A stretch of DNA of 64,000 nt from Pisaster brevispinus (GCA_023634235.1 JAMKCF010000001.1:4653140-4717139), one strand, 5' to 3'; counted from the first letter of the stretch, positions 25,301-40,300 are shown. Numbers and translations are program-made. Notes: generated by a model from the sequence alone, not told the origin.

Positions 25301-28300
25301 AGTGCATGATCTAAATATAATGTCCAATGTTTGGAAAAGCAACTACTTGGACATAACAGGTGTGAGTTGCCAGACGAAAATGAAGTTCTTTTGAGCCTTC
25401 TTTTTTAATGAAGCTTTCCCGTAATGAACTTTAAAATGGTTGATAAGTTGTTTTAAAAGTACAAATTAATGATTCACACAAATATTCTTTGACATTTTGT
25501 GTTTTGCTTTTTACTTTGTAAACTAACACCGTCCGCCCTTTTGTGGAGTCAAAAATTGGTTGTTACAAATCGGCGCAACTTGTTAGCTCACAAAATAAAA
25601 GGATATCACACAATGTCAAGGTATAATTGTGTTAAACACGACTAATCTAGATTTACATATTTTCCAAACACGTATATTTTGTAGCCCAACGCGCTCAATC
25701 AATTAAAGGGACACGTTGCCTTGAATTGGGCGCTTTGGGCTAGTAAGATTGTTTGAAAGCGTTCGTTATGAAATCAATACGGTTTGAAATATTTTTCAGA
25801 ACTATAATATTATGATATATATAAATATGCCTCCAAATTGTTGTCTTTTACTTTTATTTCGTGAAGTTACCATTTTGTAAAACACAAATTTTTATTCTAA
25901 AAAATGCAGACAGTTTTAGTCAATGAAGTTAAAAAAGAAAGAAAAAAATATATAAACAACGAGGTATAATAAACATTTGTGTGGATCGTTATAATCTGCT
26001 TTTGTAAACATCTGTTGTATAATCTGCTTTTGTAATTGTAAACATTACATCCATAACAAACGCTTTCAGATTTGTATAGCCGAAAGCACCCTATCCCTGC
26101 CAACGTGTCCTTTCAAACACAAACCCTTTTACAAAAACCCTGCGAACAACTTCGAACACTGAATTTGGTGGTACAATTTCTTGAGAAAATTTCGTAATTA
26201 AATTGAGCATTTGTTCTTAGAAATCGTGCATATTCTTAAGACTTATGGGATATTCGAACAGCATTTATTAACGTAATTATTTATAGTCAAACAATATTTT
26301 TGGTATGGAAGATTGATACTTTTAAAAAATTGATTAATGGTGCCCTTCGACCTAACACTTTTCATTTTAAGAGGCACGACCAATTGTTTGCCCCGTTGGC
26401 TCCGAAACTCTGATGAGATCAACTTTCTGATTTGTAAATTATTAGATTGTGACGTCAGTGAGTTCACGTGTCCGACTGGTCAACAGTGTCTAGAATCATC
26501 ATCTGTCTGCAACGGCGTGCGAGAGTGCGCCGCCTACGGCGACGAGCTTGGTTGCGGTAAGGAACGTCCCCGTGCAACTTATTTTCAATGGATAGATGTA
26601 GCTCTTGAATAAGAAGGAACGACTATTTTGTTTCAATTTTCATTGTTCATATAATAATTTTTTATTTTGTTTATTTATTTATTTTCGATAAACAAGTTTT
26701 CTAACACAATCCAAAAGCACTTTGTTCCACAGCAGTTAGATTTTTGAACTGAACAGTGTAGTTGCCTCTTGCTCAGTGACCAACTCAGTGGTCTACTTAA
26801 CAACAATTTTATGTTTTTAAGGTTAGTGAATTCAAATCCCATACAACACACCTAAGATTCGCTTCGTTCAACTTGGACCCCACACTGTGCCTTCATATTC
26901 ACTACCTCATGGTGACAGAAAAGGGAAAACGAAGGGTCTCCATAGGGAAATTCTAAAGACTGGGTTGCTCCACAAGGAATTTTGTGTACAAAGTCTATGG
27001 GAGGTTCTTAACCACAGGAACCAAAGGAAAGAACAAAATATGTTTCCACAGGGATGCAAAAACAGGAATGTGAGTGTGTGTGGGTGTGTGTGGGGGCGGG
27101 GTTTGGGGGTGAGGGTTAGGCCGTGTCCGAAACGGTGACTTCGGCTAAAGCTACGACTAGAACGCGCGCGTCTGCCTATTCTTCAACACTGGCAGACGCG
27201 CTGATCTAGCTGTAGCTGTAGCCGAAGTTGCCGTTTCGGACACGGCCTTATACTACCAAATGTGACGAAATTTTCAACATGGCCGCCAGATGACGTATGT
27301 TGCTCTGTTTTAATCGCACAGGGAAGTGTGATGACAGTTCGTATAAATGCCTATCTGGGGACTGCATACCGAAGTACCTTCAGTGTAACGGACATCAGGA
27401 CTGCAGCGACTTCTCGGATGAGTTGTTATGCGGTAGGGAACTTTTTGTTTTTAATGGTTAACATTAAAACATTGTCTTTATTTGGAAGAAGAATAAAATA
27501 CATGGATAATTGACGATTCTGTAAAGTTTGAATACTTTGATTTTGTTTTTTGTGTTCCCTACCTCTTGTGGTCAAACATGCCCCTTCCCCAGCCGTTTTG
27601 TTACTCTCCTCCCTCCTCTCTGTTCATATCTAGTATATATTTCCACTTGACCGCTTTCGTTACACCAGTATACCTGTCATTTAGCAGCCTTAGGGAAAGA
27701 CTCTGCTAGGGTCGAAACGTCAGGCCACTAACTATTTTCTTTTGTACATAATACAGATATAATATTGCCCCTGAAAAAAAAAAAAAAAAAAAAAAAAACA
27801 ACAACAACAACAACAACAACAAAAACAACAACAACAACAATACAAACAAAACATATATCGTTCAGTTCAAGGGCTTGTCTTTAGGTCGAATGCGTGTTCA
27901 GACTTTTCAGGCCATTTAAAACAATTTTTTTAGGATATTGGATTAAAGTAGTCAGAGTATATTGCATGTTAATAATGTGTAAAGATATACTACTTTATGT
28001 TGATTTTTTTTTCTTCAGGACACTGTGAACATGAGGAAATTCGTACAACTAACGACTCATCCTTTTCCCTCGTGCAAAACGACAGCAGCATTACCTGCCT
28101 TTGGCTGATAATCTCTGACCCCGGGTCAAGAATTCAATTGAAGGTGACTGACGTACCCTACTGTGATATTACCATCGGTGAGGGCGTGCTAGATAATGCA
28201 ACCGTCTTAATGAAGATTTTTTCAAGCCAGTGGATTCATGTGATTTTCCCGCGTTACTTTTCGTCGACCGGCAATATGATGTGGATACTGAGAGACGCAT

Positions 28301-31300
28301 GCGCAGCCGTTGCACCTGACCTTGTCCCGCCCTATATTGACGTGGTGACAACCAGGATCAACATCATTCAATACGTAGTGAAGGGTAGGAAACCTTTGCT
28401 GTTTTATTTATTTTATTTAAGCATACATTTTATCAATTTAAAGTGACAACTGTTATTTTTAAGAAATTGTCTACCCAAGTTTACACCACGTGCAGGCTAC
28501 CCAAAGTGACACAAAAACTTATATTTTGGTGGTAACCGACACTTTAACATGGCTACCTTGTTTTGTTGCATTTTTACAGGCTGGCTGTCTGGGGTAGGTA
28601 TATAATGTAAAAATCTGGGATTATTTCAACTCTTCATTTTGATGTTTTAAACCTATTAGATCATATGTTATGCCGATGCAAGTTTGAATTGCAAGAAAAA
28701 AATATGCGAAAATCGTGGTTGAGCGGCACCAGACTCAAACACTGGTGTTTCTGGTCAGCAGAGTAACCAATGGTGCTTCGTCCTTTGGACGGGACGTAAG
28801 GTCGTGGGTCGCGCATGCTGTTTAATTTACGTAAAACAAGCCAGAACATATATCTTGGGGGGGGGGGGGGGCTTGCCTCGGTGGTGTTTCTGGCATGGTC
28901 TGGTAGCAAATATGCACCACTGACTCTGTATCCATTTCAATGTTTTTTTTTAGTATGGTTGCTTTGTCACGTTCAAGTCTTCTTTCTCCACCAGATTTGG
29001 CGAAAGGAGACAAAGAGACGGACAAACAAACTAACGGACAAACAGACAAACAAAAACAAACAAACACCCCAACAACCCAACAAACGGACAATTAAACAAA
29101 CAAACAAACAAACAAACAAACAGACAAACAAACAAACAGACAAACAAACAAACACCCCAACACCCCAACAAAGAAAGAAAGAAAGAAATAAACAAATAAA
29201 CAAACAAACAAACACCCCAGCAAACAAACAATCACCCTAACAAACAAACCAGAAATAGTAAGCGGAATCTACTTTCAAAGAACCTTGTTTAATATTTACG
29301 TTTATACTTTCCCCGACAGAATGTGAACAGGACGAATTTTCGTGCGATTCGGGTCCAAAATGTCTCTCTCAATCTGCTGTTTGCGACGGTTGGGCTGATT
29401 GCCCTGAAAGGGAGGACGAGTTTGGTTGCGGTAAGTAAAGAAACAAAAAACCCAAAACCATAACGTAAATTAAGAAAACGTAAATACATTAGTTAACAAA
29501 TGTTAACACATTTTTTACTTCAATGGGGTTTACACAATTGCCCGAGACTCTCCCATGTATTAGGGTTGACCGTCTCAGTTTTAGTCAGAAAATGTCCGTA
29601 GCGTAGTGAAGCTTTGCCAAACTCGTCATTAACAAAATAGAGTGCGTTCGATTAGCTTACACGTGTAAGTAAAACTTACACGAGACTGTGACTAGCCAAC
29701 ACGTGATACTCGTGTCTGCCCCCGGTGTCAGCCACCTAGTTCGCGAGCGGGTCTCTGGTGGATGCCCGGGTGTAATGACGTAGTTGCCGGCTGCAGGCGT
29801 ATCATAACAAGATGGCGGGGGACAAGTTCGATTCGACTTGACTACAAGAACTACAAATTAATACACAGATTTATCGTCTTTGAAACAATTATGGCAAATG
29901 GAAAGAAATTGCATTCCTGAAAAACAAACAGTTGATGACTCTGCGCAAAATAATTAAATTGTGTCGTCACGGACACGTACATTAAAACTCAGCAGACGTC
30001 GGAGCTTTCTGTGTACACGCCGCTACGCAACAACATTTGACCTTAATTTTCTCAGCGTGACAAGCGAAAAAACCGCAGCGTTCGATTAGCCTCCTTTCGT
30101 GGCTACCTTGAGTGAAAACCCCTGAAACACACGGGGAGGCTAATCGAACGCACCCATAGCTGTCAACATTCTTACTTAGTGTGTCTAAGTTTGCCAAAAG
30201 AAGCTACCCCTAAGTTCCTAATCTACAACGTAAGTGTTTAATGTTCTTGGTCGTTTTCTAGGTGCAAACAGGTGCAAATAGGTCGTTTCCTTGAGTGACA
30301 AGGTTCCACTTACCTTCACTTAATTGGTCACAATTAATAACGATACTGTCCGCCAGAAGCAGGACACCAATATCAGGCAAAGAAACCAAACAGCAACGCC
30401 ATCTTGTATGCACGATTACTCACTACAAAGCCGCTGTCCTCTGAACAGTCAAGCACACGTTTGCATGCAACCCACCAGAGACAGCTTACTCATTTGCATA
30501 ACAATACCACTTCCACCTGTGAAGTTTCCATGTTAGCAAATGAAGTTGAAGGAGTCTGTTATTGAAAAGTAGGTCCCGCCCAGTTCAGCAGACTATGCCA
30601 ATAAAATATTGGTGTAGAATGTCTAACACAGGAAGTGCTTTGAGTAAGCGTGCAAACAAGATTGCTATATTATTTATTTCGTGCGGAAATTGGACGTAAC
30701 ATTTCTTGTGGACAGTATAGTAAACATGGTCAATGAAGCGGAGGTAAGTGACCCCAATTGCTACTACAAAGAATAGACAATACTTACCGTTTGAACATTA
30801 AGCACACAAAGCAGTGAAAGCACAATTCACCATGTGAATAATAAATCAAGTTGGCGAATCATTCACTGCTTTTCTTTTTGTGTTTAGGAAACTGTACGCC
30901 AAACAAATTTTCCTGTCGAACTGGAGGTGGATGCCTGTTTAAAAAATTCCTATGCGATAATAGTGACGACTGTCATGACCTCTCCGACGAGTTCGATTGT
31001 GGTGAGTGCTGACCCTTGCATCGCAAAGGAAATGTCGGGGACATTTTCACAAAAATGCGTGGGTTATTGTGTTTGTGTGTGTTAAGTGTTCGTGCAAATG
31101 TGCACGAACACCTGTTGTAATTGTTTTTTTTCTTCGCTTACTTCTTCTTTCCGTTAAATCTTCTCAACAGCATAACTCAAGATTGAAACTGAAGTGAACT
31201 TGGAATTCATCAGACAATTGTTAAATACATACCTATCAAGACCTAGCTCTCTGATAAGCTGAGATACTGTTATCAGCTGGGCAAATAAAGGGCTCGAATA

Positions 31301-34300
31301 ATCCTAGACAATAGCTGGGCAAGTAAACAAGTCAATACGTTTATTAATTTTGGTTTTTACCCCACACCGATGTGTGTTAGCACTGTATACTCAGTACTTT
31401 CCCGAGTTCTGTGAAAAAAAAAAATCACAGGCATATTACTTGGGTGGGATTCGAATCCACGACCTTTGTAATTCTAGAGCAGTGTCTTACCAACTTTTTT
31501 TCACAGAACTCGGGAAAGTACTGAGTATACAGTGCTAACACACATCGGTGTAGGGTAAAACCAAAATTAATATTCTTTATCCCCGATGCAAAATTAACAT
31601 CTTTTAAAGTCAATACGTGTAAAATATATTGGAAACAGAATATAAATTATTTGTTATACGTCTTGGATAGTGTGGTAGTAAACGATCGAATCTTCAAACG
31701 CCGTGGTAAAGTCGGGGTTTCATGTAAGGTTTAATCTATAACTTTGCCAATATTTTTGAAAAAAAACTGTCAACTCAACCTAAGGCGATGTTTTAAAAAG
31801 TGAGTTCCTCACTCGTTGAAACTGCAATTCTTACTTTGTTTCTTCCATGTGCAAAATGTCTGCAAGATGAAAATAATAAAATTTATTAAATTAATATTTT
31901 ATAACATATTCTAAGAGCAGGTTGTTGATTTAACTTTTTTTTCTGAAAACCAAAACAGCTACTCAATTTGAAATTATCATTAATACAAAGACATTCAGCG
32001 AGATAAATAATATAAACCTAATCATTTCAATATTGCAATTAACATGTTAAGTCACATGAGTTTATTGTATTTTTTTTTCCTTTTTTATTTTATTTATTTT
32101 TATTATTTTTTATTATTATGATTGTTTTACTTTTGAGAAATACTCTGCTATGTCGACTCGTAAGCCCATTACAATTGTGTTGTTTTCTTCTTGTCAACTT
32201 CTGTTTACAGGTGGAATATGCGGCGAAACCCAGCTTAATATCAGCCAACCAATTTCCTTCACCTTCAGATTACCCGACAATCTGCTGTTCGACTGCAGAT
32301 GGTATCTCTCGAGCCCTGTAGGGACATTCATCTACATCAAGGTAGAGGACGTCAGATTGCAGCCCGGTCAGGCTTTATCCTTCGGTACCTTTCAAAGAAA
32401 TTGGTCCTCAATTAATGCTGCTGAGGGCGTCACGCTTGCCCCCGTGCAGCCCAACAACACGACGTACTACTTCAACGGGAACGCCGTGTGGATAGGAGTG
32501 TCTTGCATCTACCACAAACGGTACATCAATTCTCCACTACTGAAACTCTCCATGCGATCACACACGACAGCTGGTAAGACAATTTGTTTGCCCAGTTATT
32601 GCACCGTAGTGCCAGACTAGTCTTAAGAAATCCAGACGTTTGTGAGCAGTTTGTGTTGGACTATCGTCCGTTATGGAAGATTTTAAAAACAAAATAAGAG
32701 TGTACCCTTCACTTTAAAAACTCCCTCGTCACAGTTGACTCGGACCCGTGGGACTTAGGGGGACCCATCCAGTTATGATTCTCTGTTACCCAGAAGCTGT
32801 GTACAAACAACTCAAAATAAATTTGTCAAAGTGACGCAGAGACTAAGCTAAACTCCTATTTTTCCTAGTTTCCGGACCAGCCGGACCCAGACATAGCTCA
32901 GGCTCTCTGAGACCCTGGTTTATTTCTGACCTTGAAGTTTTTAGTCTGGAAATGTTAACCTCTGGATTTGCTAACCCGTTTGTAAGATAAGAGTGCAATT
33001 GTTACCCCTATACAAAATTGTTGCCGTGGCTCGCGAAGGGCGGTGATGGCGCTTTTAATTATCGGACCTCAAAATAACCCACGGCACCCACAGTAAGTGC
33101 CCCAAGGCCCTGTGCTTTTGTTGTAGTGCCCACTGCAAAGTTCCATTACAAAAATCGTAGAAGTGCCACTTGGATAAACAATGCACTGCCCTTTTGTTAT
33201 TGTAATTATTTATTTGTTTATTTTTATTTACTTAGTTATGATTGATTAGGCTAATTCCTTCTCTGTAGGCCAATGCAGCTCTGATCAGTTGAGATGTGAA
33301 CCCGATAACAAGTGCCTGCCAAACAGCTCCTTCTGTAACGGCGTGGTAGATTGCTCTGATTACGCCGATGAAAATACGTGCCGTGAGTTGTTTGTAACAA
33401 TCTTGTATAATTAATATACACTAGGTCAGGAATTTAAGTCACATTGAGAAGTCTGAAGGGATTTTCTTCCTTCTTCTTCTTTTGAGAGTCATCTCGTCAC
33501 CTTTGGATTTTTTTAAATAAGTAAATCATATAAAGCCAATCAGTAAAGAAAATAACAATCGTAAATTGCCATAATTGACATGGATTGCAGCCAGAATCCT
33601 TTCACCACGAGGTTACACTGGTGTTAAACTTGCAATCGGCGAGCTTTCGCATGGAAACTTTTCAGGGGTCTGTTTGTCTTTTAGGGCGTACATGAGTATT
33701 TCGGCGTCCACAGTAGGAAGATTTTTTTTAGTGAAAACCACAGTGACATCACATGTTACAAAAAGAACCAAATAGCCAAGACTTCCTGCAGGCTCAATTT
33801 GGATACACTGCTCAATGGATAACAAACAGTGAATGTGGTCTACAATGGAGATTGCGCAGTATAATTTGAAGGAAATTTTGATACGAAAAGAGGCAATCGT
33901 AACACTTGTTCAGTCGTTGTTTGTTTTTTGTTGTTTTTTAACTGCTGAATTTACGGTGAATTTCTGATCAATTGTAAAATTCACTCATTTTTTTTTAAAC
34001 AAAAGTTACGTGGTCTACACTATATTAATCTTCTATAATGGTATACGTTTTCATAACCATGGTGTTTTAGAATTTGTCGTAATCTACTGAAAAATGCAGC
34101 TACTCACAAGAAAAAAAACAAATAAATAAATTATTTGGAACAATAAAATCGACAAATAAAACATGTAACAAAGTATACAAAAGTGTCAACTCCCCCCCCC
34201 AAAAAAAAAACAAAAACAAAAAAACAAAAAAAGTTCCCGGTCACAATTGACCTAGGTCCCAGGGAGCCTGATCAATTAATGGGTCAGTCTGACTCTTTTT

Positions 34301-37300
34301 TTTCTGCGTGATTTTGACTTATTTCTGGGTAATTTTGACAGATCACACTGATCCGGAAATAGGTCAGGCTTCCTGGGACCCGGAAATAGGTCAAATGTAA
34401 CCTGTGAGGTACTCATGTCTTTTTGGGATGATGGTTGAGTAAGGAAACTGTGCAAACATAAACGATAAACTTGACTCTCTGGATACTTTTCCGTTCTTTG
34501 TTTTGATTTTATGTTCGTCAGAGGTATGCGGTACCCCGAGCCATGAGCTTGGGTTCGACGAGGCACTAACGGTACTTGGCGGCTTTCGCTTGGAACCAAA
34601 CGGATCGTACACGGCGTACTTTGCCGTCTACCCAGGAACTTCAGACTCAATTCCCGAATTCCCTACTAGCAACATAGAACATCCCAACAGCGGCCTCAGA
34701 ATCGAATGCTTCTGGAGATTCTCAGAACCTGCTGGAAGCCGAATCAGAGTGGAGGTTGCGGAATTGAAGGGGCATGGGGCGACGCTGACTGCTGGGAACG
34801 GCAACAACCCATCTACAGGTGTTAAGAATGCTGTGCTGTTTGCTGACACGTTTTCTTTTGTGCCGACTGAAATTTTATCGGTCGGAGCTGGTGTTTGGAT
34901 TACACTTGAGTTTGTTGAGTTGAACACAGGTTGGCTCAGCAAACTTAGATTTATCTTGACAGTGTATAATGTGACAGGTACGTTCAGATTTCTTCTCAAA
35001 TCATGTTTTTGTTTTCAAATCCGTAAAATGACAAATCATTAAAATTGGGAATTTATGATAAACGCCACGATAACGAGCAAAATTGTTGTGTTTTCAGGCG
35101 TGACATTTTAGTCCAGTGTTGACCTTTTGAGATCTTTTGGTGTTCAATATACATTGGCAGTTTGGTTATAGCAGTGGAACAAAAACTCAAACTAAATCAT
35201 TAACGAACAAGTTTTGTTTGAACTGACCTTCATCACCCACACGAAATGAATGAAAATGCTGAACAAATTCCAAATTATACTGTAGTTTATTTATTCTTAT
35301 TCATTTATTTATAATTTGAGTTTTAAGACTCAGTTTAATTTTGTTTACTCATAATGCTAGATAGCATGGGAGCGAACAAAACTAGTTAACAAGAAATGGC
35401 ACAGATGTTAAGGCTGAACCGTTATAAAGCAGTGTGTTGCTACGATTATTTTGGTATTTGTGGTATTGCTGCGCTGATATCGAAACCAGTACTAATTACG
35501 TGTCCTTATCTTAGTCAATGTGTTTTACAAATTGTGTTTTTCTCTTCTTGTTCATCTTCCTTCCAGAATGTGCCGTTGACGAGTTTGCGTGTCCGACTGG
35601 TCAACAGTGCCTCAACACGTCTTCTGTCTGCAACAGTATACGAGAGTGCGCCGCCTACGGTGATGAGTTAGGCTGTGGTGAGGACAGTACAGAATAACCC
35701 AGTCATGTTTTTCAAAATAATGAGCTCTTCATTTTTTCAGTGAGATAAAAACAAAGAACTAAGTAGAGTAGGTATACTTGCACGTCAGTGGTGTATTGGT
35801 AAAAGTTACAATCTTTAGGACTCGTAAATCTAAGGAGTGGTGTTAGTTCACAGGCCCAATCCCAACCCATCCTCTTCCCGACAGGCCAGCCATTTAATCT
35901 CTTTATTTTCAAGTGGCTAATACATGGAGGGTTAAGTAGAAGCGGAAATTGCCGAGCAATTAAACGCTTCTTGGCATTAGCTTTTCGTCGTTAAGACCTA
36001 TATGGCATGGACCACCTGTGCCCGCGACCCTTTCCAACTTCATTGTTTGTGCAGGCTTTACTCTTTTTGTTATTTATTCAACAACATTCAAACATGAATT
36101 AATCATACTTTTTTTTCTGGAAAAGTGAAATGCGAAAAGGTTTAACCGGTCAACTCACATACTAGGAAATTGTATGCTTACCCCATCGCTCATGATTGGT
36201 TCGGAAGGCTTGAACCCAAACAAATAACAACAATAAATCTAGAAATAAATAACAACTATAATAAATACAATTTCTGGACAAGTTGGAAGTGACCCCAAAT
36301 CGCTTCGCCATGAGTGCGTGTGGTCTCCACTTACAGCTGCTTCGCGGCTACACAGCCGTCTAGGCAACGACAGTTTGTAGCTAAACCACAATGTTTTTAA
36401 TTGAACAAACCCATTTCACTCCCACCCGAAACTCGACCTTCAACATTTATTTTGTCTTGTGTTTTATCACTCAGGCATAATTTGAGGGTGCTCCACTGTT
36501 ACATATAAACATAAACAAAAACACTTCTAGCATAGCATTTCAACTTCTTTAAAGTAATCAGCGTTTTTGTTAAATGTTTTGTCCCTGTTTCATCATCAGG
36601 AGATTGTGATAATGACTTGTACGCATGCGCGTCTGGAGACTGCGTTCCCAAGTTTCAGCAGTGTAACAAGCTCAAGGACTGCGACGACTTCTCCGATGAG
36701 TTATTTTGTGGTAAAGTTTTTGTTTTCTTCTCTCAGGGAGAGTGAGATTGATTGAAATCACAAACTATAAGATAAACTTGAACGAAATGTTAAGTTTGGA
36801 AGGAAGTACATTCTGCTCTACCAGGTTCCTAGTGGATGATATATATGCATTCATCCTTACGGACTGTGGGAGGTGGGATGGGGGAACTCTGTTTCTGCCC
36901 AAAGAGTAGAGGCAAACTGCCCCTGGTGACAGATGGTTAGGGTATACAGCAAAAGTCACTCAAGTGTAGCCCTTACCTGAAAGTTGCCATCCGCACTTGT
37001 TATTGAAGGTGATGTCTCATTCGCAAAAAAAGAAAAGAAATAGATAAAAATACGCCTCAAAAACACCTGTTTTTTCTTTGTGTTACGTTTTGTGTTTGTA
37101 AAAAGAAAATGAATAATTTTGCTGAACCTCGGAATTTTTTTTACCACTTCTATTACAACTACCGCCACTTTAAAAAGTGCATATAATGTTCATTCACAAA
37201 TCAATCTTACTGTTGGCTCACTTGTCCAACAGTAATGTTCACCATTTGAAGGTATAGTTAAAATGTAAATCAAGTTGTTTATGCTATTATACATGTTAAA

Positions 37301-40300
37301 AATAAGCGTTTCGTGGCCGAGCGTTGAGTGAATCGGACTTAAGCACTGGTGGCTAAGTCATCAGGGTGTGGGTTCGAATCCTGGTCATGACACCTGTTCC
37401 TCTGAGCAATACACACTCTACTTGCGTCTTTTCAGCCATGAGCAAATAGGTACCTATGCCGGCAGTGATGTTTCTTGTGGTTGGTTCAGGCTGGTTTACG
37501 ACATACTTTGCTGCACAGGTTGTACACTGCCCAGCGAGCTGAGAAGGCTTACGGAATATGTAGTAGACTACTCCTAGTATTACTAGTAAGGAAGGCACAC
37601 TAAAAAGGAAACTTAATGACCGTTAATCCTGGTTTATTTGCTAAGCTGTAACTCCGTACCATGCGTGTCATGTCGATGCCCAAGCCAAAGATGGCGGCGC
37701 CCAGGGCGGGCTACGTCACTTAACAACAACAATAGACTTGATCAAGTCCTCATTCAATACATTACATAATGAAAACAACACGGAATAGTAATTTACAAGC
37801 ACCACGGGCGTCACAGTGACGGATTTGAGTGCTTTAATATAAGTCACTATTAAACTGTGTTTTTTCCCATCTCAGGTTTCTGTGAAAACGAACTCGTGCA
37901 AATAACAACCAATGGCCTACATTCATTCGTCCAAACCGACCCCGGTCACTTGTGCATCTGGATCATCACTACAGACCCCGGCTTTCGGTTACAACTAGAA
38001 CTAATTAACATCCCGTACTGCATCATCACTGTCGGGGAGGGACCGCTAGAGACCGGTCCAATCCTTCGGGAGATCGACGCCACTCTCATATTCTTCCTGG
38101 AGTACCCTCGCTACATCTCCTCTGCGTTGCCATCAATTTGGATAGTGAAGGACGGGTGCCTGTTTCCGCCCTCTTCTAACAACACGTACACAAACACGTT
38201 TGCATTTAACGTCATCCGTTACAACAGAAGTGGTATGAATTTCCAGCTAAATTGTTAAGGAGTTTTAAGGTAGGGTCAGAAATTGTAAAATACTCCAAAA
38301 ACTAAAGATCATAAAACACAATGCTTTTGGTGAGAAACACTGACATTGGTCATATTATAATATATAATTGAGAAAGGATTCGCTTCAAAGAAATATGGTT
38401 TGGATAAGGTTTCACTCCGAAACATTTCAATCTGCAAATCGATTCTTGCCTGAATGTTTTACCGGATTACTGTAGGTTGGTGACTGTCCTTTCGCGAGTG
38501 CTGGGCCACAAAAGCGATTGGTAACCTCTGTAACCTTGATATTATACACCGATTGAGTCAACTTTTGAATCATTCCTACCTTTTTCATTTTGTTAGCATT
38601 GCCATTAATATGCAAACCCACCTCCACAGGCGTAATCACCACAGACACGCCTACATAAACGACGTCACAATAATTTAGCGTTTTTTTTTTGGGGGGGGGG
38701 GTTGCAATTGGTCATTATTTTAATACATATTGAAACGAATTACCTATGGTTCTTGCTGGCATTGCTTGGACTCATATTTAATCCAGAGTCCTTTGTGGGC
38801 CGATCATGCGCGCTGAGACGGGCTGATAAGGGCTTTCGGAATTAACAAAGTTGTACTATTTAAATGTGTTTACTCATTAACGGTACAGTCAAAAATCGCG
38901 AAATTTCACAAGATCCCTAATGGAACATAGCCGGATAACAGCAGAATTAGCTTGGGGTGAGTCTTCGACCTACAGTCACCTTTAACTTCGAAGGCCCTTA
39001 GAGAATACGTTGACATTGGATACAGTCCAAGGTCTAAGATCTTTGCCGCTGTTACGAGCAAACAACCAATCATTCTGCCACTGGCTTTGCTTTTGCAGAC
39101 ATCAGGCAGACCCAGCTGCTTATTGTAAGGTGGTCAAGCTGTGGTTTCAGGGTAGGCCAAGTAAATAAGATACCAGTGTACTGGTAAGCAGTGCAAAAAA
39201 AGAAAAACAAAAAAACAAGTTAGATGTGGGTAACTTTATTTTCTTTTTGTAGCGCAATCATGTGACCGCCTGTGTTTATTGGCACGATGCACACATTGAA
39301 AAAAAAAAGTTGCCTTTTTTTTTTAATTCTGGGGATTCAGTGAACCTTTCTGAGTCTATGGATACCATGTTAGAAGAGTTTGTGAGCAGTTTGTGAGCAG
39401 TTGTAATGGTACACAAGCGGACTGTACGACCATGTTATGGCTCCTGTATCTTGGCATACTACAACGCAGTATTAAGAATGACTCCATGAAGTATTTCCTT
39501 TTTTTCACTTCCAGAATGCGAGCAAGACCAGTTCTCCTGCCCATCGGGTCCAAAGTGCATCCCACAAACTGCCGTCTGTGATGGATGGTCAGACTGCCCT
39601 GAGAAAGAGGATGAGTTTGGTTGTGATGGTAAGCAAGCTGTATATTTTAAAGGACACACCGCCACGGTCGTACTGGCACTTTGGCATTAAAGCGTTTGTT
39701 ATAAAATGAATATGGTTGGAAGGATGTTTTAAAAGTGGAGTTTATTTATTCACACAAATACCTCTAAAAATGGTGTGCTTTATTTAATTTAAATTCTTGA
39801 CCTAACACGGTCAAATTTCCGTTTGCCCAAAAATTCAGCGCCCTTTTTTATGTAAATAACTAATGCAAAACAAAGTTTTACAAACATCGAAATTGTCACA
39901 CTAAAATTCCCAAGTCCAGATTTTAAATGGGGGGGGGGGGGGCACGAACAAAACAAATAAGGGGGTCATAAGCCCGCCCCCCCACGATGCCCCACTCACG
40001 TAGTTACGGCACTGACGTTGGCATAACACCCATTCATGCATTACGGTAAAGTACTTTTTATTATGTAGTCTGTTTAACATGCTTTATCCCCGCTGAGTAT
40101 GTATTACTGTGTTGCCTTGGACTAGCCACTTTGGGTTATGCGTTTGTAAAGATTTGAATACGGTTGGACTGATGTTTTAAATGAAGACAATTAAAATCCG
40201 CACAATACTATGCATTGAAATTGTGTGTTGCTTTTTTTTAACTTCGTGAACTAAAAAAGGTCAGATTTTTTTTGTAGATATATTGTTTTTACTCCATAAA

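Noticed and set aside
29015..29258. Frames on both strands over the AAAC tract, and a CRISPR-like array
   Set aside because: A simple tetranucleotide repeat without unique spacers; no CRISPR is expected in an animal genome.
31350..31613. Two near-identical frames on opposite strands
   Set aside because: They are the two arms of the palindromic insertion read from each side.
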